From Albula goreensis (Eukaryota; Chordata; Actinopteri; Albuliformes; Albulidae): DNA of 64,000 bases. The stretch spans positions 27,145,646 to 27,209,645 of the forward strand of contig CM040743.1 of assembly GCA_022829145.1 (NCBI GenBank). The letters run 5' to 3'. Within the stretch, counting starts at the first letter, position 1. Every line of letters starts with the position of its first letter. Positions 40,411-53,730 of the stretch are shown one piece after another. The notes beneath the pieces were generated by a model. That model was not told where the DNA came from, made no database searches, and was given only the letters and a program-made list of their open reading frames with translations. The translations under genes and the position numbers were made by a program.

Positions 40411-43400
40411 GGTTACGGTTGGTAGGTGCTGTCACCGACAGAGATGAACAGGAAATGTGATCACTCACGGTGGCAGCCTAAATAAAACAGAGAAAAAAAG
40501 GCCTTTTATTTTTTATCTGCAGCATTTTTATCTTACAATTAACATTACTTGTGTCCCCCTTTTATTTTTATTTCATTTTTGCCTGAAAGCCATGGAAGGA
40601 GTATGAATTACACAGTAACTTCAAACTATTCAACTTATGCATCATTCTGTTGTTAAACATTGTAATACATATTCATCTGCAACCTAGATATTTACTTATA
40701 TATACCCAAACGTAAACACATTAATCCTATGTACATGCATGTACACACATATACATGAAAAAATACCAAAATGAAATAAATAAAGTTGAAACATTAAATA
40801 CATACACACATAAGGTCGAACATGTACACCGTTGATGGGTTTTTATTGATGTACACCCTTTTTTTAAAATGTTTTCCCCCTTTCCCCACTGAACTAAACA
40901 ACAATTCTGTAAGCCCACTGAATGACTGTCTCTCATCAACTCAGGAGGATGAAGCTGTACAAATATTTCTCCTCCACTTCTTGTGATTACTAGCCTTTGC
41001 TTCTTTCCTCACTGCAGTACCAAAATGAACATATATACAGTTCAAGAAACTTGCAGGTGCCCAACTGCTCAGGGGTAGCTGCTAGAAAGAAAGGATACTA
41101 AGGACTTTATTACAAGGCTTAACCTTATTCTTTCCTGGCGAGGCTTAACTGATTGTAGAACTCTACCTGTAGCCAGTAATGGAAAAAGCCATCTGACAGC
41201 CCTCATATATACAATAAAACTACTGTTTGTAGGGACACAGTTTAGGTATGCCTTCTTCAAAGGTTAGTTTCATGCCATTATAGCAATTACACTATGTACA
41301 TAAATCCTGTTGTTTGTATCATGGGCAAGATGGAGCACTTGCCCATGAGTTTACAGTTTGGGACTACAGTGTTATTCTGCATTGCATTTAACTTTAACCA
41401 TGATCATAGATGGCCTACATCTGGTAAAGCTCAAATGTTTGTTGCAGGGAAACTGGTGACCATCTTGAAAGTTGAAGCCATAGCAGATTGTTTGTTACGC
41501 TGAGACCAGCATGATAGGTTAATGTTCAGGACTATAAGGGTATGTGCAATTAGTTGTTATTATAATGATATTCTCATCAACATAATAACATGATCACGTT
41601 TAATGTGTATAACTGAATCTCCTTCCCCTACAGTCTTACTCTAACAGGCTTACGGGAGCTGGCTGAGGGCTTCATTATGTCTTGTTTTGTATTCGTAAAA
41701 TCTCATAATGAATTGTTAGTGCCATATAGCAACATATATATCTGGCTCCTCACTGGTCTGTCTGAAAAGAATCAAGGTGTTGTTTTTTTTTAAGCGGTAT
41801 TAACCATAATACACCTACATTTAAGAGAGCTATTATGATGTCTTTGTTTTATTTTCTCTCAAACTTTTAGAAAGATTAGCTCTGCTTGTTTTTATTAGAT
41901 CTTCTTCTGTCATTTCTCTCTTCATCCACTACTTTCCCTTTATCTATCCTTGCAAAATACCATGTTAGGTAGACCATAACGGATTTGTGGGAAGTGCATG
42001 AGTGAGCAAAGAAGTCCTAAAATATAACTTTGAAAATATTTGTCCACAAACAGAACTACTTAAGACACCCACCATAGTGGCATACTAGATTCATGCTTTC
42101 TGCCACAATGATTATGATGCATTACAATGCTGTTACATGATATTGTTGCAAATTGTTCCAATACCATGAAAATTGTGGCAATCTTCCCCACTGTAATTGG
42201 TGCGTACTTATAAATGTTTATATTATATTTTGAACGTTACATATTTGATACTGTAGACAATTAAAACTAACAGAGACAGAGGGAGGAGAGCAGGATGTTT
42301 AAATCCCAGTAGGAGATTTTACAGAGAAGCCTTTTGAGTTAAATCTCCTGTCATCCGATTACTGATTGCTCTTTACCACGGGATCAGAGAGGGAGACAGG
42401 GGGAGGGGGAGGGTGGGAGGCTTACACAAAAATCAACCTCATGCATGTAAGTTTTTATGTTTCCTGTTGGGTTTTTCATTTTGTAGTGTGTGATGCTGAA
42501 ATACTGTGCTGTCACTTGTTAAACACGGCTAAACTGATATCTAAGCCAGTTCTCCAAAGTGCAATAAATCAATTTGTTTTATCCTTAATAATGAGGGTAC
42601 AAAAGCTAGCTGTAAACCTGTTGCAGTGGGTAAATTCAGTTACACTTACAAATGATGAAGACTTCATTGCAATATAGCTGAACAATATTTTTGTCAATCT
42701 AGCACCATGTGGGTTTGTCTCATGTGTTTCTTGCTGCCAATTCCACTGAAATACCATCCATAGCAGTTATGGCTCACATGGTATCCATGATCTTTACTTT
42801 AAACCATTCAGTTAAGCTTCTAATATCTGATGGGTATTCCTATGTCACAGTCATGCAAAATTAGTGATGCAATTGCTAAAACAATGATTGGTCTATAAAT
42901 CTGCCTCATTACAACCAATTACAAAACTCTTGTTTAACTCCAAAAGCAAATCATGAAAATTTGACTGCAAGCCACTGCACCATAACAAATGTTAATATAA
43001 GAAAGTTCTATTAAAAATGCTTCAAGGGAGCTTTCATATCAGCACCGAGCCCATTACTGATTGGCACATTAGGACACAAATTCTTTGTGTGCAGGCAGAC
43101 CAACAAGTTTTGAGTCAACATGGTGAAAGTATGTCCTGGTATACCGTATACTACATAAATACAATATCTGACAGTTTTGTTGTTGAAATTCCTATCTTAA
43201 AGTTAAAAACTACGCAAAAACCTTTTTATCATATTTAAATAGCCAAATCTATTTTTGAAAATATATCCACCATCTGAGTAAGTGGAAACTTTGAACAGTG
43301 ACATGATTTCCAAAGTGGCCAGTTACAAAACTTTCATTTCCACCTGGAAATTAAAAATTACAACCTCTATTCACCTTTCCCATCATTGCATAGCAACTGC

Positions 43401-43560
43401 TTGTAAGTTCAATGTCCTGTGGTGAAACTGTAATGGCAGAAGACAAGTTATACAAAACTGAAATAAAATGACTTACCTTAACTGTTACAGGAGGCTTAAT
43501 TTACTTTCTGCTTTAATTTCTTTCTATTCTGTTCCTTTGTGGTCCAGCTTTTTCTTCCCC
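40411..43560 (-). other. gnb3 upstream region (5' UTR and promoter not resolved)
   Basis: The gnb3 ATG is preceded on the minus strand by CACCTACCAACCGTAACC. A possible 3' splice site lies just upstream (GGTGACAG near 40427-40434), so 5' UTR may be spliced from a farther non-coding exon. No promoter can be assigned from sequence alone. No other gene is recognised. Confidence 0.35.
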
Positions 43561-44010
43561 CTATTCCAGATGTCTTGTTCTCTGACTCAGTCTCTCTCTC
43601 TGTAACCCTCTCTCACTGACTGGCACAGGTGTACCTGTGAAATCTCTGTCTCTACCTTCCTTCTCTGAGGACCAAGGAACAGCTGAGGATTGAAAGGGAT
43701 GAAGAGAGATCAGGGCTGAGGAGATAAGCCCAAAGATGGAAATAGAGAGGAAGAGAGAGAGAAAGAAAGAGAGTGAAGAGGATGGGTGGGGAGAGCACAA
43801 GGGAATGAAGGAGGCAGGTAAACGGATTGGGGAAAGAATCAGGGCATGAGGTCAAAAGACAAGAACGTTTTACAGAAGCAAAGGACAGAGAAGAGGAAAG
43901 TGAAATGAAAGGGAATAGAAGGAGAGAAGGACATGAACGTATTGAGCAGTGGATAGGTGTTCTGAGAGATGGTGAAAGGTGAAGGGAGATTGAGGAAGCT
44001 GAGAGAAAAG
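43561..44010. repeat. Purine-rich low-complexity region
   Basis: Long GA-rich, A-rich stretches on the plus strand, with CT-rich complement. Long open frames on the minus strand (up to 171 codons) reflect this composition; their translations are Ser/Leu/Phe-rich. Confidence 0.6.
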
Positions 44011-44961
44011 GAAATGAATAGAAGACATAGGTGAGTCTGTTGGAGACCAGAAGTATATGAAGGGATAAAGATTCACACAGCAAGAAAGAGCCAACCACAA
44101 GGCTAAACAGACAACGTAAAATGTAGCAGTCACTACTCATTAGCTTTACTGGCATCATCACTGCCAACGTTGACTGGTATTGTCAGTGTTGTGGTAATCA
44201 TATACTTTTTTCCATTAATGTCACATTAACCAGCATGACTCATAATGAGAAAGTGATTACAAAATGGTACTTGTTGGATGAGGGGGAAAAGTTGGTTTTT
44301 AATTCTATGTAGGGGGGTTGAGGTTTAGGTTAAAGGGGTTGAATTGGTTTGTCAGAGTTCATTAGCTCAGACTAGTTAATCAGGATCTAATTGGATATCC
44401 TGGGGAATCTGCAATCCCGTTAAGGAATTAGAACAACCAAGGATGGATGTGCGTCACCACTAAGACACAGAAAGAGAAATAGAGGAAAAACAGAAAATGT
44501 AGGGAGTATTTCTGAGCGAAGAACGTAGAATGATTCCATAGTTTAAACAATAATATTCCCTCAATTATGGTAATGTTTGACCATCAGAGAATGGTATTTA
44601 CCAACAGGAAGTCTAGTTCAAGATTATGTACACCAACACGCAAGAGCGCTTATTCTCTTCACAAATGAGTGACGTCCCTTTGGCTCCTCTAGGCACATTC
44701 TGGCTGGTGGCACCGAAAAGATTAAAGATTGAAAAGGGTGTTGTTCACAAAAGGGCATTCCTGGCCATTGCCAGAGTGAGCTTGATTCTGACTCTCACTC
44801 TGTGTATTGGAACTCATATGCATGCTGCACATGTAACACCTATCAAAGTGTGAAATACCAACACCATGCAGACACTGTCTTGCTGGTGATCATAGGAAAA
44901 TACAACTGACCCCTGCCCAACTCGAAACACTGACCTACAACGTATAAAAATTTTTCTAGAC

Positions 44962-45269
44962 CAGGGTTAGGCAAAGAGGGCTGCATTTCTGGAAGTCATG
45001 CCTTAATTATTCAATTATTTTTAATTATTATTGTTTAACGGAGTCATTCATGCAATCTGAAATGTTAGCTAAACAACTTGATTGGCTTATGAAGGACAGC
45101 TTTCATGAGACTGCGCTCATGACTGCATACAGAATGTTTAAGTGTGTTCTATACTGAAAAGATCGGCATTGGTGTATGCAGCTAATTAACTCTTAATTGT
45201 CAGGGTTACTGGTACAAACAAAATCCCACGAACACACCAGCCCTCCAGGTTCAAAATTGCCCACCTCTG
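44962..45269. mobile_element. hAT-type MITE
   Basis: The left end CAGGGTTAGGCAAAGAGGGC and the reverse-complemented right end CAGAGGTGGGCAATTTTGAA are inverted copies of the CAGRGGTGGGCAA terminus typical of hAT elements. The flanks TTCTAGAC and GTCTAGGA both fit the nTCTAGAn hAT target preference but are not identical, so the duplication has decayed or the boundaries are 1-2 bp off. It is non-coding. Confidence 0.6.
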
Positions 45270-47169
45270 GTCTAGGACTGAATTGCAGGTGCATATTAAT
45301 ATTCTAATTAGAAGGATTACTAATTGCTTTATAGCACCCATGCCAACTGTTTAAAAATACAGCCTTTTAAAATCCCACACATTTCTGAGGAGTAATATAA
45401 ATCTGCAGGCGATTACTTGATGGACTTGAGCAAGGAAAAGCAAATAAGTGAAAGGGAACACTATGATCAGCCAATCTGGTGCAGAGTGTGTCTCATACTG
45501 CAAACAGCAAGCTGCTTAACTCTCATCTCATTCCATGTGTGCAGACAATCAAAGTGAATTAGCTGGTACTATGATATGCTACATGATATCCCACAAATTG
45601 CATATAATTTTTTCTAGTGGATTCACATGTAATTGCTGTGTGTTGCACACAAGATTTTAATTAAACATGGCTCTGGAAGCCATGTGGGGTAAGATTTATT
45701 CGACACTGTTGATAACTGGATATCTAAGTATTTGAAATGAGGGATCATCTACCTAAGCAAGTTAAAATACATCAAAGTGAAACCTATTTATTTTTTATGG
45801 TTGGACAATCAATCTTTTTTTCAAAATGAAAAATACTTGACATAAAAACTGTCACAGCCAACCATTGGACACTTTAAATACAAACTGTAGCAGCACCACA
45901 GATCTCACAGGGATGGGGAAAAAACAGTGTCATTATATGTGCCACATTCACAAACAGTATAGAATGAGACACAGGGGGATATAATCTATTTTAACATGAA
46001 TATATCCACCAATATGATAACTATCAGTTTGGTTTTTGGAACAAAAAGGTAATCCACAGCATTAATCTACAACCACTCATTGACAAGTAAGAATGCAGGC
46101 TCTCATATGTATTACACCATGTTTGTAAAATGATGAGCAATGGAAATGAAAATACTAAATAGATGGACCGTCTTTCCAAGAAATTACAGAAAGCATTCCA
46201 TTTGCTGAGATCACTAATCGAAACTTTTGGGTGGTGAGAACTTTAGACCACTTTTCTAGCTTGTCCAGTCTTATCCAAGAAGGTGAGGGGTGCATTCCAA
46301 TACTTTTGCTTGTCCGCTTGTTTCCTCCACTCCCCTCCTTTCAAGTTTCAAGACAAAACTTGAGTATTGCAATGGACTGCTTGTCTCCTACCCCAGAAGT
46401 ATGTGGAGAAAAGGAGAGGAGGTGAAAATTTGAACAGCTGATCCGAATTCGCCCATCATCAAAGTCAGCATCGGTTATTGATGAAGTAGTAACCTCGAAT
46501 GATTTCAACAATACCTAAGCCAATCACACTTCTCATACACTGCCAGCCCTTTTTATGCATTAAAATATGAATATCAGTTACTTGCACATTGCTCATGATT
46601 TACCATAAACATATGAAAAGGAAAATCAATAAACTCTCACTACAGTAACTCACTCAATTTTAAATTGGTAAAATTGCCATTCACAGCTATAAAATGTGGA
46701 TATGTTTGATATAGCAAAAAGTAATGTCTCCCTATTAATGTAAATTACTGTACCTGATTACTGTTTACTGTTCTGGCACTTATACTTAAGTTTTGGTAAA
46801 TCCCTTGTAATGTTTTTCAACTTATCAATGGTGAAATTTTCGGTGAGATGGTCTTTTAATCGGACTGGTCGCAAGCACAATGATGTTACTCAGAGATGTG
46901 AAAAGACATCTGCGGTAGGATACATGGGTGTATCCTTCATTTGGACGAGACTAGGAAATGAGCAAAGGATGCTACACCTTGTCTCCTATGATTTTGGAAC
47001 ATTGAATGGAGGGAATGACACATTGATCAGTTTCCAGGACATGGAGGAAACGAGGTGGAAGTTGAGGAGAGGACGAAACAACTTTTGAGTATTGGAATGT
47101 ACACCTGGTCTGAGTGTAGGCTTCTGGTCAAGTCAAGGACAGAATGCTCTCTATGAAACTCGGGGGGAG
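45270..47169. other. Intergenic, with a possible inverted-repeat element
   Basis: Sequence at about 46285-46320 (GGTGCATTCCAATACTTTTG) is an inverted match to about 47076-47108 (reverse complement GGTGTACATTCCAATACTCA), so the interval 46285-47108 may be a non-autonomous DNA transposon. The 92-codon frame at 46810-47088 lies inside it and has no recognised domain. Confidence 0.35.
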
Positions 47170-49720
47170 AGACAAAACCAAAAAAAGAGAAAGAATACAA
47201 ACAGATAAAACCAAATCAAGCTAAAAGAAAAAGTCAAAGAATACCAGCATGCAAATAAAGTGTGCTTCCCTCTCACCCATAACCCTACATCCATCCCTCT
47301 GGAACATACCATCCCGGTCAAGCAAATCACCTTCTTCAAGAAATCCTTTACACCCAGACACATCCATACCATATGAAAAAATGTATTTAAAGCATTTTGT
47401 GAACAGAAAGTACAATTTGGTGAAGGTTTGGCTTTTATTTTATGTAATGTGCATTGAGTAAAGTATGTTCAATGAATAAAATAAAAATGAATAACTTGGT
47501 GGTTGGGATTTCTTGAGGATAGTTATATGTTCTGCCAAATGAGAGGCCAGTTCAGACTGGTACACACTGGAGGCATATCCACCTTCCACACTGCATCGAT
47601 AGGTAATGGCTTAGAAGAAGCCGTTGCCAGAATGGAGTATACTGCAGAAACCCCTTGGAGCAGTATGCAATGCAATGGATGTGTACCTAAGTGTGAACTC
47701 CAAGGCACATCCTATGTGTGCATCACTGTTTGCAACTGAAGATAAAAAAAAATAATGAGCTGCCAGGTAAATTAAAATGCTTCTGGATATCTTGGAAAGA
47801 GCGGAGACCTTCAGTCCCAAAAATATCAGAGACAGTATATACCCCCTTATTACACCACTGAGGAAAATAAATTGAATGTCCTCCTAACTGGAGACTATTA
47901 TTATGGAACATGGGAGATTGTTGATAACAATTGGGCGCAAGTGTCCAAAGTTTTCCTACAAGAAAATTCTACCAAACAGAAATTAACTCGAAAAGCTTTT
48001 TAGAGTGTTTAACACGGATGTTGGAATAAATTAGGTCTTGTTGCCTAATAGGACGAATAATGTTTTCCTCGATAGGACACCAGGAGACAGAAGAGGAAGG
48101 ATCTAGACAGAGGCTTCAACATGATTGACCAGTGGTACCTCTGAAAGTTCAGGAGACTTAATTCCCCTGCACTTTTTTATGCTGGAGGACCAGCTTTGTT
48201 TTGGCCCCAAACTAATTTTTAAATAATATAATGAATTTTCGTCCAGTACCTGCTGGGTGGAGCCAGGGGCAGCATAGATCTAATAAAATGAATGCATAGA
48301 AGAATGTCCATCTTAATGGGAATGAATCGAGAAAGGGGAGGTACTCCACCTTTGTAAATCAGATTCAACCTCTGTAAGTGCTTTCTTACAATTATTTCCC
48401 ATAATACTTGTAACCTGGGTATGGATTGAGACTCCTAAGTATTTAAAGCTTTGAACCACAGGAATACCAAATGGGGTAGCTAGCTGTCTAGCAGAGGCAT
48501 TAAGCATTAATAATGCTGATTTACCCCAGCTAATCTTTTATCCTGAGATGAGACTGAAATTATTAAAAATATTTAAAAGATGGGGAAGAGACTGACGGAC
48601 TTTTTGAATGAAAAGCAGTACTTCGTCTGCATGTAAAGAAATATGGTGTTTCGTGTTATGCACCATAATAGGAAGATAATTTACTGAGGAGAGAGGACAG
48701 CCCTGGCAAGAACTACGCAAAACACAAAATTGCTTGGAACATATGTTCCCTGTCAGCACCATAGCAGTAGGGTTTGAATATTAAACCCTATCATCTACCT
48801 TAATCATATGTATAAAATTAGTACTGAAACCCATACAGCATAACACTGTCAACAGGAAATGCCACTCAAGGTGGTTGAAAGCCTTCTCTGCGTCAAGTAA
48901 AAGAATGGCATTTGGAGAGTCACTATCATCAGAGGATTCAATGACGCGGAGAAAGCGGCGTACATTATCCGATGCAAGGCGATTTTTTTATCAGTCTGTT
49001 GAAGTTTAGACCTATATACATAAGAAGCAAACCTAATTGTTTTGTGTCTAATGAACCCCTAAACAGCATCCCACGAGATACCAGGATCAGCCACAGATGG
49101 TTTATTAATGGCTATAAATTAATCTAGTTGTTCTTGCATTTCTTTTATGTATTATTCATTTTGTAATAGTAAAGAGTTGAAACGCCTATGAGCAGCACGC
49201 TTTGAGCCAGAGGAGATAGTTAATGCACCTGTGACTGCTCTGTGATCAAAAAGAATCAGAGAAATAAATTCAAGATCTGAAATCATGCTAGATAAAACTT
49301 TGGACATAAAAAAGTAGTCTATATGGGAGAAAGATTTATGTCATGCTGAAAAATAAGTAAATTCATTCAGAGAGGGGTTAGCCCTACGCCAGACATCAAC
49401 AGCAGCACGATCTGAAGGCCACTTCCTTACAACAAGGGTTGCCAATTGCTGATCTCTCCCTTCAGTTACACCAGTTCTATCCAATGAATGTAGCAATCCT
49501 GCATTAAAATCACCTCCTACTATCAGAGCAAATTCAGATAATTCAAGCATTAAATTTGAGAGATATTTATAGAATTCATTATCAAACAAGTTGGGTGCAT
49601 ACACTGCAATAAATGCTATTATTTTATCATTTATTATAGTTTTTATATAAGCAACTCTTCCCTCAGAACCTTTTCCTGAGCCCAGATCTGTAAATTTGAA
49701 GTTGTGTTTGGTTATTTTAT
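47170..49720 (-). mobile_element. Degenerate L1-like non-LTR retrotransposon (LINE), 5'-truncated
   Basis: Fragments of a LINE ORF2-type protein lie in order on the minus strand. First is an APE-type endonuclease piece with IVGGDFNAGLL (49604-49341), then a reverse transcriptase piece with SSCQGCPLSSVNYLP and the active-site box decayed to LHADEVLLF (48762-48538). Next is FKYLGVSIHTQV (48507-48313), and then a C-terminal piece with FGTEGLRSFQDIQKHFNLP (47911-47723). Stops and frameshifts separate them. The motif order and the last segment resemble the L1/Tx1 group. The ends are approximate and no duplication or tail was identified. Confidence 0.8.
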
Positions 49721-52700
49721 TTTTTGTTATAAAGTTATATATTTTGAATGTACGTAGGCATTCAAGTATTTGTCATTATTTCAAAGACTGACCCTAGGTG
49801 GCTTTCAGGCTTTTGTATAACACGTAATTAATATACATGAGTATTAGTTACTTCATACAATGACATACATTTTTAATTGGTTGATGAAAACATGTATTAA
49901 AGTGTTAAATCCCGCCTGTCCTGTTTTGCTGTCTGGAACAGTGTCAAAGTAAAGCTGTGTTCATTCCGGCCCTTCAAAGTGTAAATAGGTTAGGGCATTA
50001 ACCTCCCTCCACACCTGCCTTACTCCTCCACCCCTATCTCTCTCCCTCCCTCTTATCCTAACAAACTTTGACAGAAGCAGGCTAGCAAACTTCCTGATGA
50101 CTTTCAGTTAACCAGCTCAGGGGGAAGAGAACAATTACCTGCTCTCAAATGGTCCAGCCCCACTGCCAGAAAATCTTACCCTGGTGGTAAGAAATACAGA
50201 TGAGTAAAAAGATTTTTTCGGGGAATGAATGAACTCATACTCCAGAATGATTCACCTCCCGCACTGCCCATTACAGTGTCTCCTTTGTCGCCTGACACAC
50301 AGCAATGACAACACAATGTTGACTGGTAGGGGACATGGCGCCACAACACACTGGACTGGTGAAATGGTAAGATTGGAAAAAGGTTTGAAGAATGGCTACA
50401 AGCAAAATTGGAGGGGCTCTGCAATTCCAAGAAAAGGGGAGACTCATGTTCTTTTGCAGATTGGACAATAGCTGTGTAGAAATGTTATGATTATGTGTGC
50501 TCAATTGATTGTATATCAGATTGTTGATATCATCCTTCTGGTGTCAAAACATGGGGCTTATCAGTCACTAAGATAGGGAACTGCATTACTTGCACAATGA
50601 CCTAGCTATCATTGTAGGTGCAATTAGACTCGGCTATTTTGTGGAATTTCCTCCCCAAGTCTAATGTCACATGTCCATATTATGTTGCTATAAGATCATC
50701 ACTATGCACCATTACAGGTCCCTTTCAAAACAGTACCCAGTGACAATGAGTTTGAGCTGCTGGGTAGACGTAAACACTACATACAGGGACTAGAGTGTGT
50801 GGAGGTGACAGGTTAAAGCACAGTACACCAAGGACAATTAGCTGTCTTATGGGACTTTTTCCCAGTGGCTGGGGATTGTAGCACAGAGAGCAGGGGGGCT
50901 AATCCAATGGACACCAATTGACTCGACTTGACACTATAATAAAGGAACTCTTCTATGAGTGAGACTGGGGGCTAATTCAAGCAGTCAGAGGGGAGGGGTG
51001 AGGAAAAAGCAGATGAAACATTGCAGATGTGCAGTAGGTATATGGACATTTTTTTGTCTTGGTCTTTAAATTCCTTAATTTCTGCTAGTGATTAGTATGA
51101 ACTTGAATCACAAGTTCTTCCAGGAACTAATTAACCCATTTTAACTAATGAACTAACAACATGATTATAAGAAGCGCACTTACAAATTCCTTGGGACAAC
51201 AGCTCTCCAGAACTAGGAAAGGACATCACTGCAGATGAGTTATCTTGCCATGTTCATACAAATTACACTGCAATAACCACTTAACAACTGAGTGAGTGCC
51301 ACCTGTCATAACCTGCAATTACAACTATTCAGAGTACCACAATGCACTGTGAAATATCATTTCCATTACCTTTCACAGACACCATAATGACTACTTCACA
51401 ATAAATTAAACAGAACAATACAGAAAATAGCAGACAGCACTAAGCAACCACATGCTGCACAAGTTGTAAGAGAGGCAACACCTTGATTTAAAGAATGTCT
51501 CAAATGTCCTTACTGGCCCCTATAGGCCAAAGATTAAATTACATTTGGCAGTATGTTATAATCTCAGACTGAGCTTTATGGCTCACCCATACCACCCTCC
51601 AGCATGTCAACATCCTGCCACAGGATCCACACCCTTTGTATTAGGAAGGTTCTTTGATATGCAAAAGTTACAGCTACTCAAGCCTCAAAGCCTCCTGGGA
51701 CAGCATCTGATGAAACTCCATAGGAAATTTCGATTCATTTGTGTGTTACCCACAAATAAATATTGAGACCTTGTAAGAAATAAGACTCCTGTTATTGTGG
51801 TGTGATGACGAGTGTGACAATATGGATAGAACTGATAATATGAGTATGTTGTGATGATTGAGGAAAATGACATTTTAATTGTTTTGTGGGTTAATTGATT
51901 TTGGCTACAAATGGTACGAAAAAACTAATGTAGCCTACCTAAGTGAGTCTACTTAAGCAGGTCATTTGTTGCTAGGAGTTGTTGGCAGTACGGTGGGTGA
52001 GTCAGAGCATAATTGCAAGTCTTATCATTATCATTATCATCATTATTGTTTGTATATATGTTTGTGTAAATACATTTGTCTTTACTTGGAAGTCTGTAAC
52101 TAAACACCCCACTTGGGTTACACTCGTCACTGTAGAGTCTCACTGTAAAATTCCCACCTCGACCATTCATGTAACAGACCTGAAACATATGTAAAAATGT
52201 TGTACAATTGATTAATTGGCTTAATAGTTCATACATTCTCCCTATTATTGTATCTCCCATATAAAACCAAAGAACAAAGAAGTTTTTCATTCTCTCAAAA
52301 GTATGCCAAATATGGCGTTTTATTCTTTCCTAAAATACAAACAAAAGACAAGATGAATCTTTACATTAATTTAATAATGGTCTGTAAATAAGCAACATTA
52401 CCTGACAGAAGTTGATGAAACTACCCTACCCTGCATTTGCCTGGTGCCTGAATCTGTCCTTGGCTATAATAAACCTAATAATCGTCCAAAAGCTTCAACC
52501 AAAACTGGTACTCAGGTTTCCTGTAGAAATATCCTCCCATAGGCAAACATTTTATGTCTACCACCTGCCAGCGTTCCAAGCTCTGTAAATATTTAGATCA
52601 ACACGGTATCTTCTCGTGTAGCATTGACCAGAAACCTTCGAATTTTGTTATTTGTGAAGACTACATCAAAACTGACATAATATTTAGGCTATTCATGAAA

Positions 52701-53100
52701 GGAGAAAGGCAGGACAAAACAGTCAATGTTGCTGGTCAAAGGAGTGGCTGCACTTGTTCCCTCCACTTCTACCAGAGCAGTAAAAATGCACCGCCATCTA
52801 ACAAATACAGGCCTAGAATAGTGTATATCTGACACCCTCCCTTACCTGCAGCTTTTGCGCTTAGTTTTAACTGCTGGTACAATGAGGGAGTACTGTACTT
52901 ACTAACGAAAATTGATTTCTTATTTCATGTACATTTTCAACATTAACAGACAGGCTAGTTGATGTAGTTGAGGTCAGTGCCTCCCCAAAACGGTCAAGAA
53001 GTTGCAGGATGTTTCTTAAATGTATTATTTGCATGTACTTTCTAATTGTTTGAATAGCAGATGTGAAATGCTTTGTATTCTGACAAATAGCAAGGAGTTA
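49721..53100. other. Intergenic, nothing recognised
   Basis: AT-rich non-coding DNA between the LINE and the usp5 promoter region. ATT/ATC-rich simple sequence lies at 52022-52056. In human a CDCA3 gene lies between GNB3 and USP5; no matching coding sequence was seen here. Confidence 0.45.
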
Positions 53101-53119
53101 CTGAAATAAAAACTAAAAT

Positions 53120-53730
53120 AAGATGATCGACCGCCTGTCATAACGTTGCCATCGCCATAGTGCAGGCGTGGCTTCTGTCATTCAGGTGCTTGCAACGCCA
53201 CTCCCAGCTGCACGGGGGCGATGATGTGTTAAACTGAGCAACCACAAAATTTCCGATTCTCATCCTTGTTTTACGAAAGCTACCGTAATTATTTTAGCTG
53301 CTGCGCAAGTAAAAACATCACGCACAATCATTGGTTTGTAAATACGTGTCAAGAAGAGGGAATTTTCCTGCAAACGTTTGTGCATACTTAAAATATAAAA
53401 GTTTATTTACTTAATACTCATATCATTTTTTTACCTTACGACCCGCAAAATATGTTTGTTTATGAAATATATCACTTAACACCGCGGTATTTTAATGGAC
53501 GAGCATATCCCTGTATTACGATTGGTGCTGGCAAAACCGTGTTTGCCGGTGGGAGTTTTTATCAACAGATTAAATGGGACTGAGGCAAGGAGAGTGAGGA
53601 GGAGGAACAATCATTCATTGGAAGCGATTAAGACAGTTTGGGAGGGTGAGAGTGATAGTGAAAACAGACGGTCAGATTGCAAAAAGTGAGGCTCACAGTG
53701 AAAGAAGGTAGCAAACAGTTTAATTGAGAG
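53120..53730 (+). promoter_or_regulatory. usp5 promoter/5' UTR region (candidate)
   Basis: The base composition becomes CpG-richer just upstream of the usp5 ATG, with GC-box-like CACGGGGGCG near 53210. No TATA box is clear, consistent with a housekeeping promoter. A 65-codon open frame starting ATG at 53495 and ending at 53689, out of frame with usp5, would be an upstream ORF if transcription starts left of it. Confidence 0.4.

Noticed and set aside
43652..44167. 171-codon minus-strand open frame
   Set aside because: It is the complement of a purine-rich low-complexity tract. There is no start context, splice partners or family resemblance.
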